64,000 nucleotides of DNA from Bacteroidales bacterium (GTDB lineage Bacteria; Bacteroidota; Bacteroidia; Bacteroidales; Bacteroidaceae): positions 1-64,000 of the forward strand of contig SUXO01000002.1 of assembly GCA_015060885.1 (NCBI GenBank), given 5' to 3'. The position numbers and the translations under genes are program-made. Below are positions 28,908 to 39,167 of this stretch, piece by piece. The first letter of the stretch is position 1. Each line of letters starts with the position of its first letter. The notes below the pieces were generated by a model. That model saw only the letters and a list, made by a program, of their open reading frames with translations. It was not told where the DNA came from and did no database searches.

Positions 28908-30128
28908 TTAGGAGAAAACGGTATAACCCTCATTTTCCCAGGCTCCGCGTGTGAAGTCGGGAATTTCAACAGGTGCGCCTCCATTGCTTGCCGAAATGTC
29001 GGTAAGTTCCACAAGGCTGCTCCATAGCACGGCATCATAAACGCTCATATCGAGCGGCAGCCCGTTGCGCAGGCAGTGTATGAGGCGGCAGTCCATAGCG
29101 TAGTCTATCCAACGGCGGCCGCATAACTCCTCGCCACGTTCCTTGTATTGCGTGACAAAGGGGTGGCGGTGTTGTTCCATAATGGCTTTGCATTGCTCTC
29201 CCATAAGTGCATTGTCGCTGTCGGGTGCGAACGCAAACATAGGCACAGGGTATTTTTGTGCAAATCCATCGGTTCCGCTCACAAGGAATGAACGGCTGTA
29301 AGGGCGTGGCAAGGTGATGCAGTGCTGCACAACAATTGTGCGCCCCTTTTCGGTAGTTATAATGGAGCTGTTCATGTTCCCTTGCAGGCTCTCGTCGCCT
29401 ATAATCTTGGAAGAACACGACACGATACTCTTCATTCTGTCGCCGCGGTTAATGCCCATAGCAAGGGCAATGGGGCCAAGCCCGTGTGTGGGGTAGGGGT
29501 TCCCGTTGTGCCGGCTCATAAAGTCCACCTGCCAATTGCTCCATTTGCGACCGCCGTCGTCGTTGGTTGCGATACGTTCGCGCAGGTCGTGCAGGTATGA
29601 GCCTTCGGCGTGTATAATCTCGCCCAAGAGCCCTTTCTGTGCCATATTGAGCGTGCATAGCTCAAACTCGTCGTAGCAGCAGTTTTCGAGCATAATGAAG
29701 TGGCGGCGATACTTCTCGGCGGTTTCCACAATGCGCCAGCAATCGGCTATGGTGGTGGCGGCCGGAACCTCTGTGGCAACGTGTTTGTTGTGCTCCATTG
29801 CATACACTGCAATCGCTGCGTGGCTTGCCCAGTCGGTGCATATATACACAAGGTCCACTTCGGGCAGTGAGCATAGCTCTTTCCACCCCTCACCGGTGCC
29901 GAAGGCAAGCGGCTCGCGCCCTCCCGCCTGTGCAATTATCCCTTTTGCCTCTTCAATGTTTTCGGGAACAAGGTCGCATATTGCATAAACTTCGCACCCC
30001 TCGATGTGCATCATACGACCGACAGCGCGTTTTGCACGCACGCCGAGCCCAACAATACCTATGCGCACCAGTTCTATCGGTTCGCAACGCAATTGTGCTA
30101 TGTGGTTGTCGAAGTTCTTCTTGTTCAT
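28908..30128 (-). CDS. Gfo/Idh/MocA family oxidoreductase-fold protein, GH109-like
   Basis: VRIGIVGLGVRAKRAVGRM NAD-binding motif; NPYPTHGLGPIALAMGINRGDRM typical of GH109. Confidence 0.85.
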   Translation of the reverse strand: MNKKNFDNHIAQLRCEPIELVRIGIVGLGVRAKRAVGRMMHIEGCEVYAICDLVPENIEEAKGIIAQAGGREPLAFGTGEGWKELCSLPEVDLVYICTDWASHAAIAVYAMEHNKHVATEVPAATTIADCWRIVETAEKYRRHFIMLENCCYDEFELCTLNMAQKGLLGEIIHAEGSYLHDLRERIATNDDGGRKWSNWQVDFMSRHNGNPYPTHGLGPIALAMGINRGDRMKSIVSCSSKIIGDESLQGNMNSSIITTEKGRTIVVQHCITLPRPYSRSFLVSGTDGFAQKYPVPMFAFAPDSDNALMGEQCKAIMEQHRHPFVTQYKERGEELCGRRWIDYAMDCRLIHCLRNGLPLDMSVYDAVLWSSLVELTDISASNGGAPVEIPDFTRGAWENEGYTVFS

Positions 30129-30172
30129 GGCTCCTTTGTAATGTTCTTACAATTATATACGCTTGCGCAGCT

Positions 30173-31645
30173 CTATTGTTCTTGCTTTCTGTCGTTTTTG
30201 ATCTTCAAAAGCCCGGCAGCAAATATTATGGCAGTGACAACACCTCCCAGGCTGTATGCAACCGCCCTGTTCTCGATACCGCACATCATAGGGGATATGA
30301 ATATGTAGGAAGAGCATACGTATGTCATAAAGAGTGCCGGCAGCAGGCCTATCATTACAGGCTTTTTGTTCTTGGCAAGGTATATGGTAATGCACCATAG
30401 GGTTATGCAGGCGAGTGTCTGGTTCATCCACGCGAAATAGCTCCAAATGGTCTGGAATGGCATTGCGAAGATAATGAGCACTCCAAGCACGAACAGGGGC
30501 AATGATACCGAAATTCGTTTCATTACTCCGTTCTGCGGTATGCCAAGCATATCGGCAACAATGAGGCGTGCCGAGCGGAACGCAGTGTCGCCCGATGTAA
30601 TGGCACAGGCGATAACGCCCACTACCACAAATACGGCAATGACACTGCCGAGTGTCTCTTCCGATATAACATTTACCATTCGTGCAGCGCTGCCGCCATA
30701 TTCGGCAATAGCGTTGTTAAGTCCTTGCACACTGCCCCAGAATGCCATACCTATGGCGGCCCACAGAAGGGCAATTATGCTTTCGGCAATCATTGCGCCA
30801 TAAAAGATGGAGCGGCTTTGGTTCTCGTTAGTCATGCAGCGTGCCATCATAGGCGACTGTGTGGCGTGGAAACCCGAAATAGCACCACAGGCAATTGTGG
30901 TGAAGAGCATTGGCACAATGGGGAATTTCTCGGCATCGGCTATGCAGTTTTCAAGCGAAGTGAGTTCGGGTATAATGTACCGGTCGCTGTGGAACAGCAG
31001 TACATAAAGGATGCCCGCTGCCATAATGAGCAGTGCCATTCCGAATATGGGATAGAAACGGCCTATAATCTTGTCAATGGGCAGTATCGTTGCCATAACA
31101 TAGTAAACAAGTATTACCATAAGAGCGATAAAAACCTCCCAGCTCATAGTCGATGAAATGGGTGTTTCGAACGCGGGTAATGATATGTTTGCGGCAATGA
31201 GCTCGGCGGGTTGCGACATAAATACCGCTCCCACAAGCACCATAAGCAGCACCGATGCTATGCGCATAAACATCTTTGTGCCATTGCCCAGGTATTTTCC
31301 TATGATTTCGGGAAGGCTCAACCCTGCGTTTTTGAGTGAAATGACTCCCGCTATGAAATCGTGCATTGCGCCCATAAATATACCGCCGAGTGTTATCCAC
31401 AGGAAGGCGACAGGGCCGTATGCGGCTCCCAACAGTGCTCCGAATATGGGGCCCAGGCCGGCAATGTTCAGCAGCTGTATAAGGAAAATTTTCCAACGGG
31501 GCATAGGTATATAGTCCACCCCGTCGTAGTGCGTCTTTGAGGGCACGGGGTTCTGCGGGTTTATTTCACAAACCTTTTCAAGGTATTTTCCGTATGTGAA
31601 ATATGCGACAACAAGTGCCGTGAGGCATATTAAGAATGTTATCAT
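30173..31645 (-). CDS. cstA: Carbon starvation protein CstA family transporter
   Basis: NIAGLGPIFGALLGAAYGPVAFLWI...GAMHDF...GFHATQSPMMARCMTNE. Confidence 0.93.
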   Translation of the reverse strand: MITFLICLTALVVAYFTYGKYLEKVCEINPQNPVPSKTHYDGVDYIPMPRWKIFLIQLLNIAGLGPIFGALLGAAYGPVAFLWITLGGIFMGAMHDFIAGVISLKNAGLSLPEIIGKYLGNGTKMFMRIASVLLMVLVGAVFMSQPAELIAANISLPAFETPISSTMSWEVFIALMVILVYYVMATILPIDKIIGRFYPIFGMALLIMAAGILYVLLFHSDRYIIPELTSLENCIADAEKFPIVPMLFTTIACGAISGFHATQSPMMARCMTNENQSRSIFYGAMIAESIIALLWAAIGMAFWGSVQGLNNAIAEYGGSAARMVNVISEETLGSVIAVFVVVGVIACAITSGDTAFRSARLIVADMLGIPQNGVMKRISVSLPLFVLGVLIIFAMPFQTIWSYFAWMNQTLACITLWCITIYLAKNKKPVMIGLLPALFMTYVCSSYIFISPMMCGIENRAVAYSLGGVVTAIIFAAGLLKIKNDRKQEQ

Positions 31646-31719
31646 ATATTTTATCTGTTTATTCAGTGATGTATCTTTATATTTTGCAAATGTATGAAAA
31701 TTCTTTTATAAATAATGCG

Positions 31720-34700
31720 TCATAAACTCTTTAAAATGTCGGCCGCCTCCTTGTTGCCGTTGCTTGCGGCGGTGCGGTAGAGGTCTTTTGCAAGTTTCTT
31801 GTCGCGCTTTACGCCCAGTCCCAGGTTGTAGCAGTCGGCCATACGCTTTGTGCCTTCGTGTCGCCCGGCAAGCGAGAGCGTGCGTGCCCAACGGTAGGCT
31901 TCCTTGTGGTTCTGTGCATCGTATTCGTGGTTCATAATGGCAATTTGCGCCTCCTGCAAACCCATTTCGGCGGCCTTGCGCAGGCAGTCGACGGTGGTGC
32001 CTGTTCCCGTTGCCTGTTGCGCGTTGGGGTACTCTGTAATGAAGCGTGCATATTCATACAACCCTTCGGCTGTTCCGCTCTCACCCACGCTTATCATAAG
32101 GCTGTTGGCTTCGGCAAAGGCACTCTCACCCTTCTCGGCAATGAGCCTGCGTGCAATGTATGTCATAGCGCGCGGTTCGTTGTTCTTGCATGCGCGTTGC
32201 ATCCACTCCTGTGCAAGTGATTCGTTCGCGGTACATCCTGTACCGTTCCTGTACATAATAGCAACCTCATATTGGCTGCCTGCATCACCCGCTTTGGCTG
32301 CATTCTCGTAGAACCTTAATGCCTGTTCCAGGTTCTTGCTTACGCCCGTACCGTCGGTATAGCACTGCGCAATGCTGCGCAATGCAGGCGTGTAGCTGAA
32401 TTTTGCAAGTTCGGCCCATAGCATAATGGCGTTGCGGTATCGTTTTTGGTTGTAATATACAATTGCCATTTCGTGCTGTTTCTTGCAGGCTTTCTCCATT
32501 TCGGGGTCCATAGGTTCGGCCGTGTACTCCTCCTCTTTCTTCTCGTCGGCAGTTTCGATCTTTTGGACAACCTCCTTTTGGTGTTTGTTTATGCGTGTTG
32601 TCGTCACGGCATCGTTGCTGTAATAGGTCTGCCCGTCGCGTCCTGTAATCTCCACGTTCAAAGCATCGCAATAGCTGCTGTTGTGCAGGACTATCTGCAA
32701 TTTTCCGTCGGCTCCGGCTTGCAGGTTGGGCTCCCACAGCAGTGTGCGGCGGTAATCTTTTTTTTCTGTTGGCTTGGCCGTGCTGTAATCGGGTGAGTAG
32801 AACTGCTTGCTTTCGCTGTACCCCTGTATGCTTGTGTATCGCCTTGTTCCATAGCTGTTGGCGAGGTCGGGCACAATTCCCGTGCGCAATTCACTCTCCT
32901 CGGCGGTGTAGGGTATGAAGCAAGCAACATAGTTGGGGTTGTAGGGCTGTGAGCGGCCGGTCTGTATGTCGACGCTCAAATCGCGCATAAAGTTATGCGA
33001 TGAAGGGAAACCGTCTATTCCCGGTTTGTTCGATACATAGTGTTGCGACAGGAAACCTATATAGAATTTCTGTACGGGAGTCATAATGTCGAGTTTGCGG
33101 GCTTTGGGTGTCCAGTAGTTGAGCGTGTTCTCGAACTGCTCACGTGTTTTAAGGTCGCTCCTAATGATGAACTCCTTGAAATTCATCATCTTTTCGGCAT
33201 CGCCTTGTCCGTGCATATACTCATCATCGGGGCGTGGTACTAGTTTGGAATCATACTCTCCAAGCACCACCATAAGCTGCACCCAGTAGGCCCAGTTGTA
33301 GTTGTGGCGTTTCATTGCGCTGCTCACAATGTCGGCGGCATTGAGTGCGTGGCGGTATGTTTCGGAGATGGGGAAATTGGGACTGGAACAGGTGTCGCCT
33401 ACTGCACCGTAGCGCATATAACCGATGTATTTCATCTGGTAGTTGTCGAGCATATTTCCCATATTTATTATTCCCGATGGCGACGCTACAATGTCCGACG
33501 ATATATAGCCCGATTTCTGCAACGTGTCTTCCATTTCCTCGTAGGATATCTCATTCGACAGTTCTTGCAGTCTTTCTTTAATCTCCTTTTCGGCTTCCAG
33601 GTAGATGTTGTCCTTGTATGTGTTGAAGTCGCGCAGGTATGTGATATCCTGTGCATACTCCCACTCGTCGAGGAAGTCGAAGCGCATTTCGCTATGGGGC
33701 GGGCGCGACTTTGAACTCTCTTTGGCCTTGCTCACCACCTCGACCGAGGATAAAAGGTAGGCAAACGGGTTTATCTGTATGAGGCTGTCCATTACACGCT
33801 TCTCGTTCTCGTCGACAGGTTTTCCGGTGTTTCGCTCCCAGTAGTCGTAGAGGCGGAAGGCCGGGGAGAAGTAACGGTCGAGGGCGAACGTGTATTTTAT
33901 GTTGTCGTTCTGCTTCAAAGCAGTCTGTGGCGACAGTGCAGCAATTCTCTTGCCATAGAAGTCCTTTGTCTCAATAATGAACTCACCTATGCTGTCGGTG
34001 CGGAATGTGGTGGTGCTTATCTGCTTGTTGTCGTATGCAATGTCGAACCGTGTCAGGTTGTTCTTCTGCGGTATGAGGCCGTTGTTGTTCTCCTCTCCCT
34101 GTTTCAGCCCCGAAATATTCTTGCGGAAGAAACTGCCTTTGAGGGTGATACCTCGCTCAATGGGTTGCAGGTTGTACAGCCTCTCTTTTGTAAGCTGTTT
34201 CCAGTCGTATGCAGTCCAGCCGTTGGTGAGCATAAGCAGGTCGAGCTGCTCCTTGCGGTTCTTGTTGGCGGTGTCGAAGTATTGTGCAGCGTCGGGAATG
34301 TAGCCTTTCAGTTCGGAACCGAGCAACATATAGCTGTACATATTGTAGCTCCACGACGTGTTTACACTGCCGGCCGCATCGCTCACGGTTATCGAGAGGT
34401 CGGCGGTAGGGGGTATGGGCTCGCCATCCTCGCGGCTAATGTCAAGGGTTATCTTTGCGTGTGCATCGGGCATTACATCCTCCAAGCCTGCATTGTTGCT
34501 CTTAATGTCGAGTTTCACGGTGCTGCGGTCGCTCTTCTGCATAGTGTCGTGCATAACGAATATGCAACGCTCGGCAAGGGGAATATCCCCTTTGAACACA
34601 ATGGCCTTGTTCACGCCCTCGGGCAGTTCGTTCACTTTGATTGCAATTCTCTTCTCCTTCTCGCTGTTGGAGAATTTCTTGTAGTATCCTATGGCTCCGC

Positions 34701-35625
34701 GGTATAGAATGCCGAACGCAATCTCCTCCTCTTCGGTGGCGTTGTTGCGCAGTGTGAATATTATGCTGTCGCCCTCCTCGCTTGCGGTAATGGCAACACC
34801 TTCGTCCTCTGTTTCGGGCAGGTCGAATTTAAAAACCTTCTCTTTCCCGCTTTCGCTCTTCGCCGTTGCCTGGGCAGTATATTTTGCACCGCTTTTGGGG
34901 GTAAAGGAGAACTTGCCTTTTCCCATATGCTGCGGCTTTGTCGTGAGCAGCACTTTCCCATTTTCGTATATGGTGACGGTGCTGTTTATGGGTTCGCCAT
35001 CGTTGCCTCTTAACTCATAGGCTACCGTGGCGGGGAGCCCGGCTACAAGGTTGCCGCCTTCGGGGTAGAATTTCAGTTCGGCATCGGGCAGTTCTGCGCT
35101 TATCCACTCGCCGTTGCGTGTGAATCCTCTTTTTCGGTCGAGCAAATTCTTGAAGTCCCAGTTGTTGCCGTTTACCTTGTCGAAAATGGGGAACACGCGG
35201 CTGAACACCGCCTCGCTGCCCCAGTTGAGCATATAGCGGGTGTAGGCACGCACCTCGTAGTATCCCGACAGCAGCAGTGGGTTAAGCTCAAATTCTCCGT
35301 TGCAGCAGCCACGCTCGTCAATCTTGTATTTCTTTGTCTCCACAACATACCCTTCGGGTGCCACAAGTTCCACGTAAAGCACCTTGCTGGGGGTGGTGAT
35401 GCGGTCGTTGGTACCGTAACTCACGTAAGCCTTGAACCACATTGTCTCGCCCAGGTAGTATGCGCTGTTGTCGAAGTGGAGATATACCCGTTCCGGTTGC
35501 ATAGTGTGCCCCACCTGCATTGCACGGCGCGCGGCGTCGTCGTTGGTTGTTTCTTTTACAGTTTGCGCATCAATAGTGATAGCGACAGATGATATAATTA
35601 AAAAGAGAGAAATAAAAAATTTCAT
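31720..35625 (-). CDS. Large secreted protein with MG2/macroglobulin-like N-terminal region and C-terminal Sel1-like repeats
   Basis: ERVYLHFDNSAYYLGETMWFKAYVSYG...; C-terminal ALRSIAQCYTDGTGVSKNLEQALRFYENAAKAGDAGSQYEVAIMYRNGTG repeats. Confidence 0.8.
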   Translation of the reverse strand: MKFFISLFLIISSVAITIDAQTVKETTNDDAARRAMQVGHTMQPERVYLHFDNSAYYLGETMWFKAYVSYGTNDRITTPSKVLYVELVAPEGYVVETKKYKIDERGCCNGEFELNPLLLSGYYEVRAYTRYMLNWGSEAVFSRVFPIFDKVNGNNWDFKNLLDRKRGFTRNGEWISAELPDAELKFYPEGGNLVAGLPATVAYELRGNDGEPINSTVTIYENGKVLLTTKPQHMGKGKFSFTPKSGAKYTAQATAKSESGKEKVFKFDLPETEDEGVAITASEEGDSIIFTLRNNATEEEEIAFGILYRGAIGYYKKFSNSEKEKRIAIKVNELPEGVNKAIVFKGDIPLAERCIFVMHDTMQKSDRSTVKLDIKSNNAGLEDVMPDAHAKITLDISREDGEPIPPTADLSITVSDAAGSVNTSWSYNMYSYMLLGSELKGYIPDAAQYFDTANKNRKEQLDLLMLTNGWTAYDWKQLTKERLYNLQPIERGITLKGSFFRKNISGLKQGEENNNGLIPQKNNLTRFDIAYDNKQISTTTFRTDSIGEFIIETKDFYGKRIAALSPQTALKQNDNIKYTFALDRYFSPAFRLYDYWERNTGKPVDENEKRVMDSLIQINPFAYLLSSVEVVSKAKESSKSRPPHSEMRFDFLDEWEYAQDITYLRDFNTYKDNIYLEAEKEIKERLQELSNEISYEEMEDTLQKSGYISSDIVASPSGIINMGNMLDNYQMKYIGYMRYGAVGDTCSSPNFPISETYRHALNAADIVSSAMKRHNYNWAYWVQLMVVLGEYDSKLVPRPDDEYMHGQGDAEKMMNFKEFIIRSDLKTREQFENTLNYWTPKARKLDIMTPVQKFYIGFLSQHYVSNKPGIDGFPSSHNFMRDLSVDIQTGRSQPYNPNYVACFIPYTAEESELRTGIVPDLANSYGTRRYTSIQGYSESKQFYSPDYSTAKPTEKKDYRRTLLWEPNLQAGADGKLQIVLHNSSYCDALNVEITGRDGQTYYSNDAVTTTRINKHQKEVVQKIETADEKKEEEYTAEPMDPEMEKACKKQHEMAIVYYNQKRYRNAIMLWAELAKFSYTPALRSIAQCYTDGTGVSKNLEQALRFYENAAKAGDAGSQYEVAIMYRNGTGCTANESLAQEWMQRACKNNEPRAMTYIARRLIAEKGESAFAEANSLMISVGESGTAEGLYEYARFITEYPNAQQATGTGTTVDCLRKAAEMGLQEAQIAIMNHEYDAQNHKEAYRWARTLSLAGRHEGTKRMADCYNLGLGVKRDKKLAKDLYRTAASNGNKEAADILKSL

Positions 35626-35655
35626 ATAGGTTGTATATATTTTGTAAAACAGATT

Positions 35656-36150
35656 TTAATCAATAACATTGGGTCCGTAATCGTCGGGATCTATAAGTTT
35701 CATTTGGTCTTTTTCTTTAATGCCTTTTTTTACTCTTTCATTGTAGGTATGTCCGGTGCCGGTGCCATAGAAAAGCCAGGACATTCCGTGGCTGAACTTA
35801 ATTTTTAAAGGTTCTCCGTTGTCCTCCCAAATATATACCTTTGATACAAATCTTATTTTGTAATCCTTTATATCTTTCTTTGGGTCATACGGTAATGTCA
35901 CAATGTAATATTTTCTGTCAATCAATAAACTATCCTCCGGATATCTGCTTTTAAACCTAAATGTTCCTTCTATTTTAGGTTTCCCGTGTTCGCGGTAATA
36001 TGTCGGTGCAAAATTTATTGTTACTTCCTTAGCCTTCTCGCATAGATATTCCTTTCGTTGTTTGCGACTCATCTTGCGCAGGTCGTTATCCTGTGAGTAA
36101 CTCGAATTTATAAATAAGAATGATAGTAAAATAAATAAAATGGTGCGCAT
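35656..36150 (-). CDS. Small secreted protein of unknown function (duplicate A)
   Basis: Start moved to MRTILFILLSFLFINSSYSQ; close paralog of 37056-37547. Confidence 0.75.
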   Translation of the reverse strand: MRTILFILLSFLFINSSYSQDNDLRKMSRKQRKEYLCEKAKEVTINFAPTYYREHGKPKIEGTFRFKSRYPEDSLLIDRKYYIVTLPYDPKKDIKDYKIRFVSKVYIWEDNGEPLKIKFSHGMSWLFYGTGTGHTYNERVKKGIKEKDQMKLIDPDDYGPNVID

Positions 36151-36378
36151 ATATCGTAATTTTTGGCAAATATACAGAATTTTACACCAATAGAAAAACC
36201 GATAGGAATCTGTCCTTTTGCACGAACCAACGGTCGATGCCCAAATGGGCAAAAGTCTATGTGAGAAATCTCAACAATGTTGATATAAAGATTTTTCCTC
36301 CTTTCCGGTCGTCGAAATGATAAACAAGTGTAACATTGTATATAATCACCTGAATTTTATAGTTAATTCTTGTATCTG

Positions 36379-37017
36379 TTATTTGCGTCTGCTTGGCCCG
36401 AAATTGTAAATTTTGGCTTCGTCATTGATGTCATGTCCATCTTCAATTAGATTTGAATAATCATAAACAAATCCCGGCACCCCTATTCTCTTTGCAAAAG
36501 GTTCGTCAGCATCTTCAGAAGGACCGACTTTACGTTTTGCTTCCTCCTTAAAATATGTCAGTGGCGTGTGGGTATGGAAGAAACCACAAACTCTTCGTTC
36601 TTCTGTATCAGGTTCATTGTCCCCCATTTCAATTTCGGCTCGTACATCACTGTTGTTAGGGAACTTATTGCTTATTATCGTTTCTCCTTTAAAAATTTCT
36701 TTATTTATCGGATTGTAATAGATGTAAAATCCGTATTCATATCTCCCTGTACTATCACAGGCCGCCAATGCCTCTTTCCACACATTGGTCATATCAGCCT
36801 CTATCGCTTCACGAATGGTTTTATGATTGGGATATTTAATCTCTTCCTCGCTCTCATCGTTTGCACTCGATTCGAGCGAACTTCTTGTTAATATACGTGA
36901 CGAGAGAGAATAATATTTGCTATCCTCAAATTCATTAAAATCCTCATCGCTACATGCTTGAAACAAAATAATAGCAATAATTATTAATAGATAAAATATT
37001 ATATTCTTTTGTGACAT
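36379..37017 (-). CDS. Lipoprotein with JAB/MPN-like metalloprotease motif
   Basis: Lipobox LFQAC; CGFFHTHTPLTYF...VGPSEDADEPFAKRIGVPGFVYDY resembles HxH...SxxD metal-site spacing. Confidence 0.65.
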   Translation of the reverse strand: MSQKNIIFYLLIIIAIILFQACSDEDFNEFEDSKYYSLSSRILTRSSLESSANDESEEEIKYPNHKTIREAIEADMTNVWKEALAACDSTGRYEYGFYIYYNPINKEIFKGETIISNKFPNNSDVRAEIEMGDNEPDTEERRVCGFFHTHTPLTYFKEEAKRKVGPSEDADEPFAKRIGVPGFVYDYSNLIEDGHDINDEAKIYNFGPSRRK

Positions 37018-37055
37018 CGTAAATATATTATTTGAATTGAATTTATGTCAGTTTT

Positions 37056-37547
37056 TTAATCTATTATTACATTTGGTCCGTAATCGTCGGGGTCTATAAG
37101 TTTCATTTGGTCTTTTTCTTTAATGCCTTTTGCGACCTTATCTTTATAAGTTCGACCTTTTCTGTAAAATATGAAAGACATTCCGTGGCTGAACTCTATT
37201 TCAAGTGGTTCTCCGTTGTCCTCCCAAATATATACTTTTGATACAAATCTTATTTTGTAATCCTTTACATCTTTCTTTGGGTCGTACGGCAATGTTACAA
37301 TGTAATATTTTCTGCCAATCAATGTGGTGTTTCGTGGATCTTTACTCTCAAATTTAAATGTTCCTTCTATTTTAGGTTTCCCGTGTTCGCGGTAATATGT
37401 CGGTGCAAAATTTATTGTTACTTCCTTAGCCTTCTCGCATAGATATTCCTTTCGTTGTTTGCGACTCATCTTGCGCAGGTCGTTATCCTGTGAGTAACTC
37501 GAATTTATAAAAAAGAATGATAGTAAAATAAATAAAATGGTGCGCAT
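37056..37547 (-). CDS. Small secreted protein of unknown function (duplicate B)
   Basis: MRTILFILLSFFFINSSYSQDNDLRKMSRKQRKEYLCEKAKEVTINFAPTYYREHGKPKIEGTF shared with 35656-36150. Confidence 0.75.
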   Translation of the reverse strand: MRTILFILLSFFFINSSYSQDNDLRKMSRKQRKEYLCEKAKEVTINFAPTYYREHGKPKIEGTFKFESKDPRNTTLIGRKYYIVTLPYDPKKDVKDYKIRFVSKVYIWEDNGEPLEIEFSHGMSFIFYRKGRTYKDKVAKGIKEKDQMKLIDPDDYGPNVIID

Positions 37548-37576
37548 ATATTGTAATTTTTATAGTTAATCCTTAA

Positions 37577-39088
37577 TTATTTACATATTTCTTTTATTCT
37601 TTTTATATCACCGGAAAACACTTTAATTTCTTTTTGTGATATGTTATTAACTATTTGTTCTTTTTTTATACTATCGCCATTTTGTGAATAAATATTATAC
37701 AATCCTTCAAGAGGTGCAAAACGGCAAGGGCACATATACATTGCATTCTCATAATGCTCAATAGCTTCCTTGTCCCTTTTCAATTGCATATATGTATCAC
37801 CCAACAATAGTTCTAAGTTATATGAAGAAAATTTCTTTTGTAGTTCCTTGGAAATATTTATAGCTTCTTCAAATCTTCCGGCATAATATAACTCGGACAT
37901 ATAATTATATAAAAAAAAGATGTCATTCCGGAAATGAGTATATAACTTTTCATATTTATATAGCGTGTTTTTATTGTAACCTTTTAAAGCTATATAAGCA
38001 ATCTTTTTCCAATTATAATAATAGTAAAAGTTATATCCTATATATCCTTGTATTATAAGAAACAAGAAAGTCGATATTATTATAACATTTTTGTTTAATG
38101 CAATATATGAAGTTTTTTTAATGATAGATAAAATCGAGATAATGTTACATAGTAATAAAGCAATGACTGGTAACGGATATTGTAATGGATATGAAAATGT
38201 ACAAGAAATGATTAATGCACACATTGTACAAATTCCACAAAAATCTTTATTTTTACAAAATATGAAAAATGGAAAAATAAGTAATGTGATAAGTAATAAA
38301 CAACCGAAAATTCCATAGTTAATCCACGCATATATAAATTCATTTAATGGGTGGCGAATATCATCTGCTAACATAGAATAGTTGCAATCTTCTTTGTTCT
38401 TCTTGAAATATTCCTTTTGTTTCTCCATATAGACTTTGACAAATTTCCCTTTTCTTATATATCCGCATATTGGGCTATCTATAATAAGTTCGGTCGAATT
38501 TTTAAGAATAAACCAACGTCCTGTTGTTGAATCGTATTTATGACTTAAAATAAAAGAAAAAATAGAAATGGTTGTTATGATTGTAATTACTATATATTTT
38601 GGAGATTTTAATATTTTATTATTCTTTGTTATGTATATGATTAGAATTACAATCAGACAGATAATTGCGGTACGACAACCTGTAAGAATAATTGTTGCAG
38701 TGGCTATTGTAATTGCTGAGGTGTATAGGTACTTTTCCTTTTGAATTATAGTTCCTGTATTTTCAAGTACGAAAGGTAGCAACAGAACAATGTTTAATGC
38801 TAATCCCGTTGTATTATTCATTGTTCCTTTTACATCACAATTGTGATAGAATGCCTGTATAATAGCAAAGATGCATTCGAATAGAATGGAAATTGATGCA
38901 ATTTTTCCTATTAAAATAGTTATTCTTTTTAAATTGCTTTTCTTGTAAATTAGAATTTCATATAGAACTATTGTAATGGTTATAAAAAGGCAAATAAACC
39001 ATTGAATTATCAATGAATCATATTTGAAATAACTTATTCCTGGGAAAAATACCCCAATGAATAGTAGCAAATATAGTAAGGCATTCAT
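37577..39088 (-). CDS. O-antigen ligase/Wzy-like membrane protein with C-terminal TPR-like region, paralog of 8168-9640
   Basis: STTGRWFILKNSTELI...MLADDIRHPLNEFIYAWINYGIFG aligns with the 8168-9640 product; C-terminal TPR. Confidence 0.8.
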   Translation of the reverse strand: MNALLYLLLFIGVFFPGISYFKYDSLIIQWFICLFITITIVLYEILIYKKSNLKRITILIGKIASISILFECIFAIIQAFYHNCDVKGTMNNTTGLALNIVLLLPFVLENTGTIIQKEKYLYTSAITIATATIILTGCRTAIICLIVILIIYITKNNKILKSPKYIVITIITTISIFSFILSHKYDSTTGRWFILKNSTELIIDSPICGYIRKGKFVKVYMEKQKEYFKKNKEDCNYSMLADDIRHPLNEFIYAWINYGIFGCLLLITLLIFPFFIFCKNKDFCGICTMCALIISCTFSYPLQYPLPVIALLLCNIISILSIIKKTSYIALNKNVIIISTFLFLIIQGYIGYNFYYYYNWKKIAYIALKGYNKNTLYKYEKLYTHFRNDIFFLYNYMSELYYAGRFEEAINISKELQKKFSSYNLELLLGDTYMQLKRDKEAIEHYENAMYMCPCRFAPLEGLYNIYSQNGDSIKKEQIVNNISQKEIKVFSGDIKRIKEICK

Positions 39089-39167
39089 ATTACAATTGGT
39101 AATTCTATATACACTTCAAACTAAATGAAAAATTGCATCCGTTGCCAAGAAACGGTTTAAATTTCCA

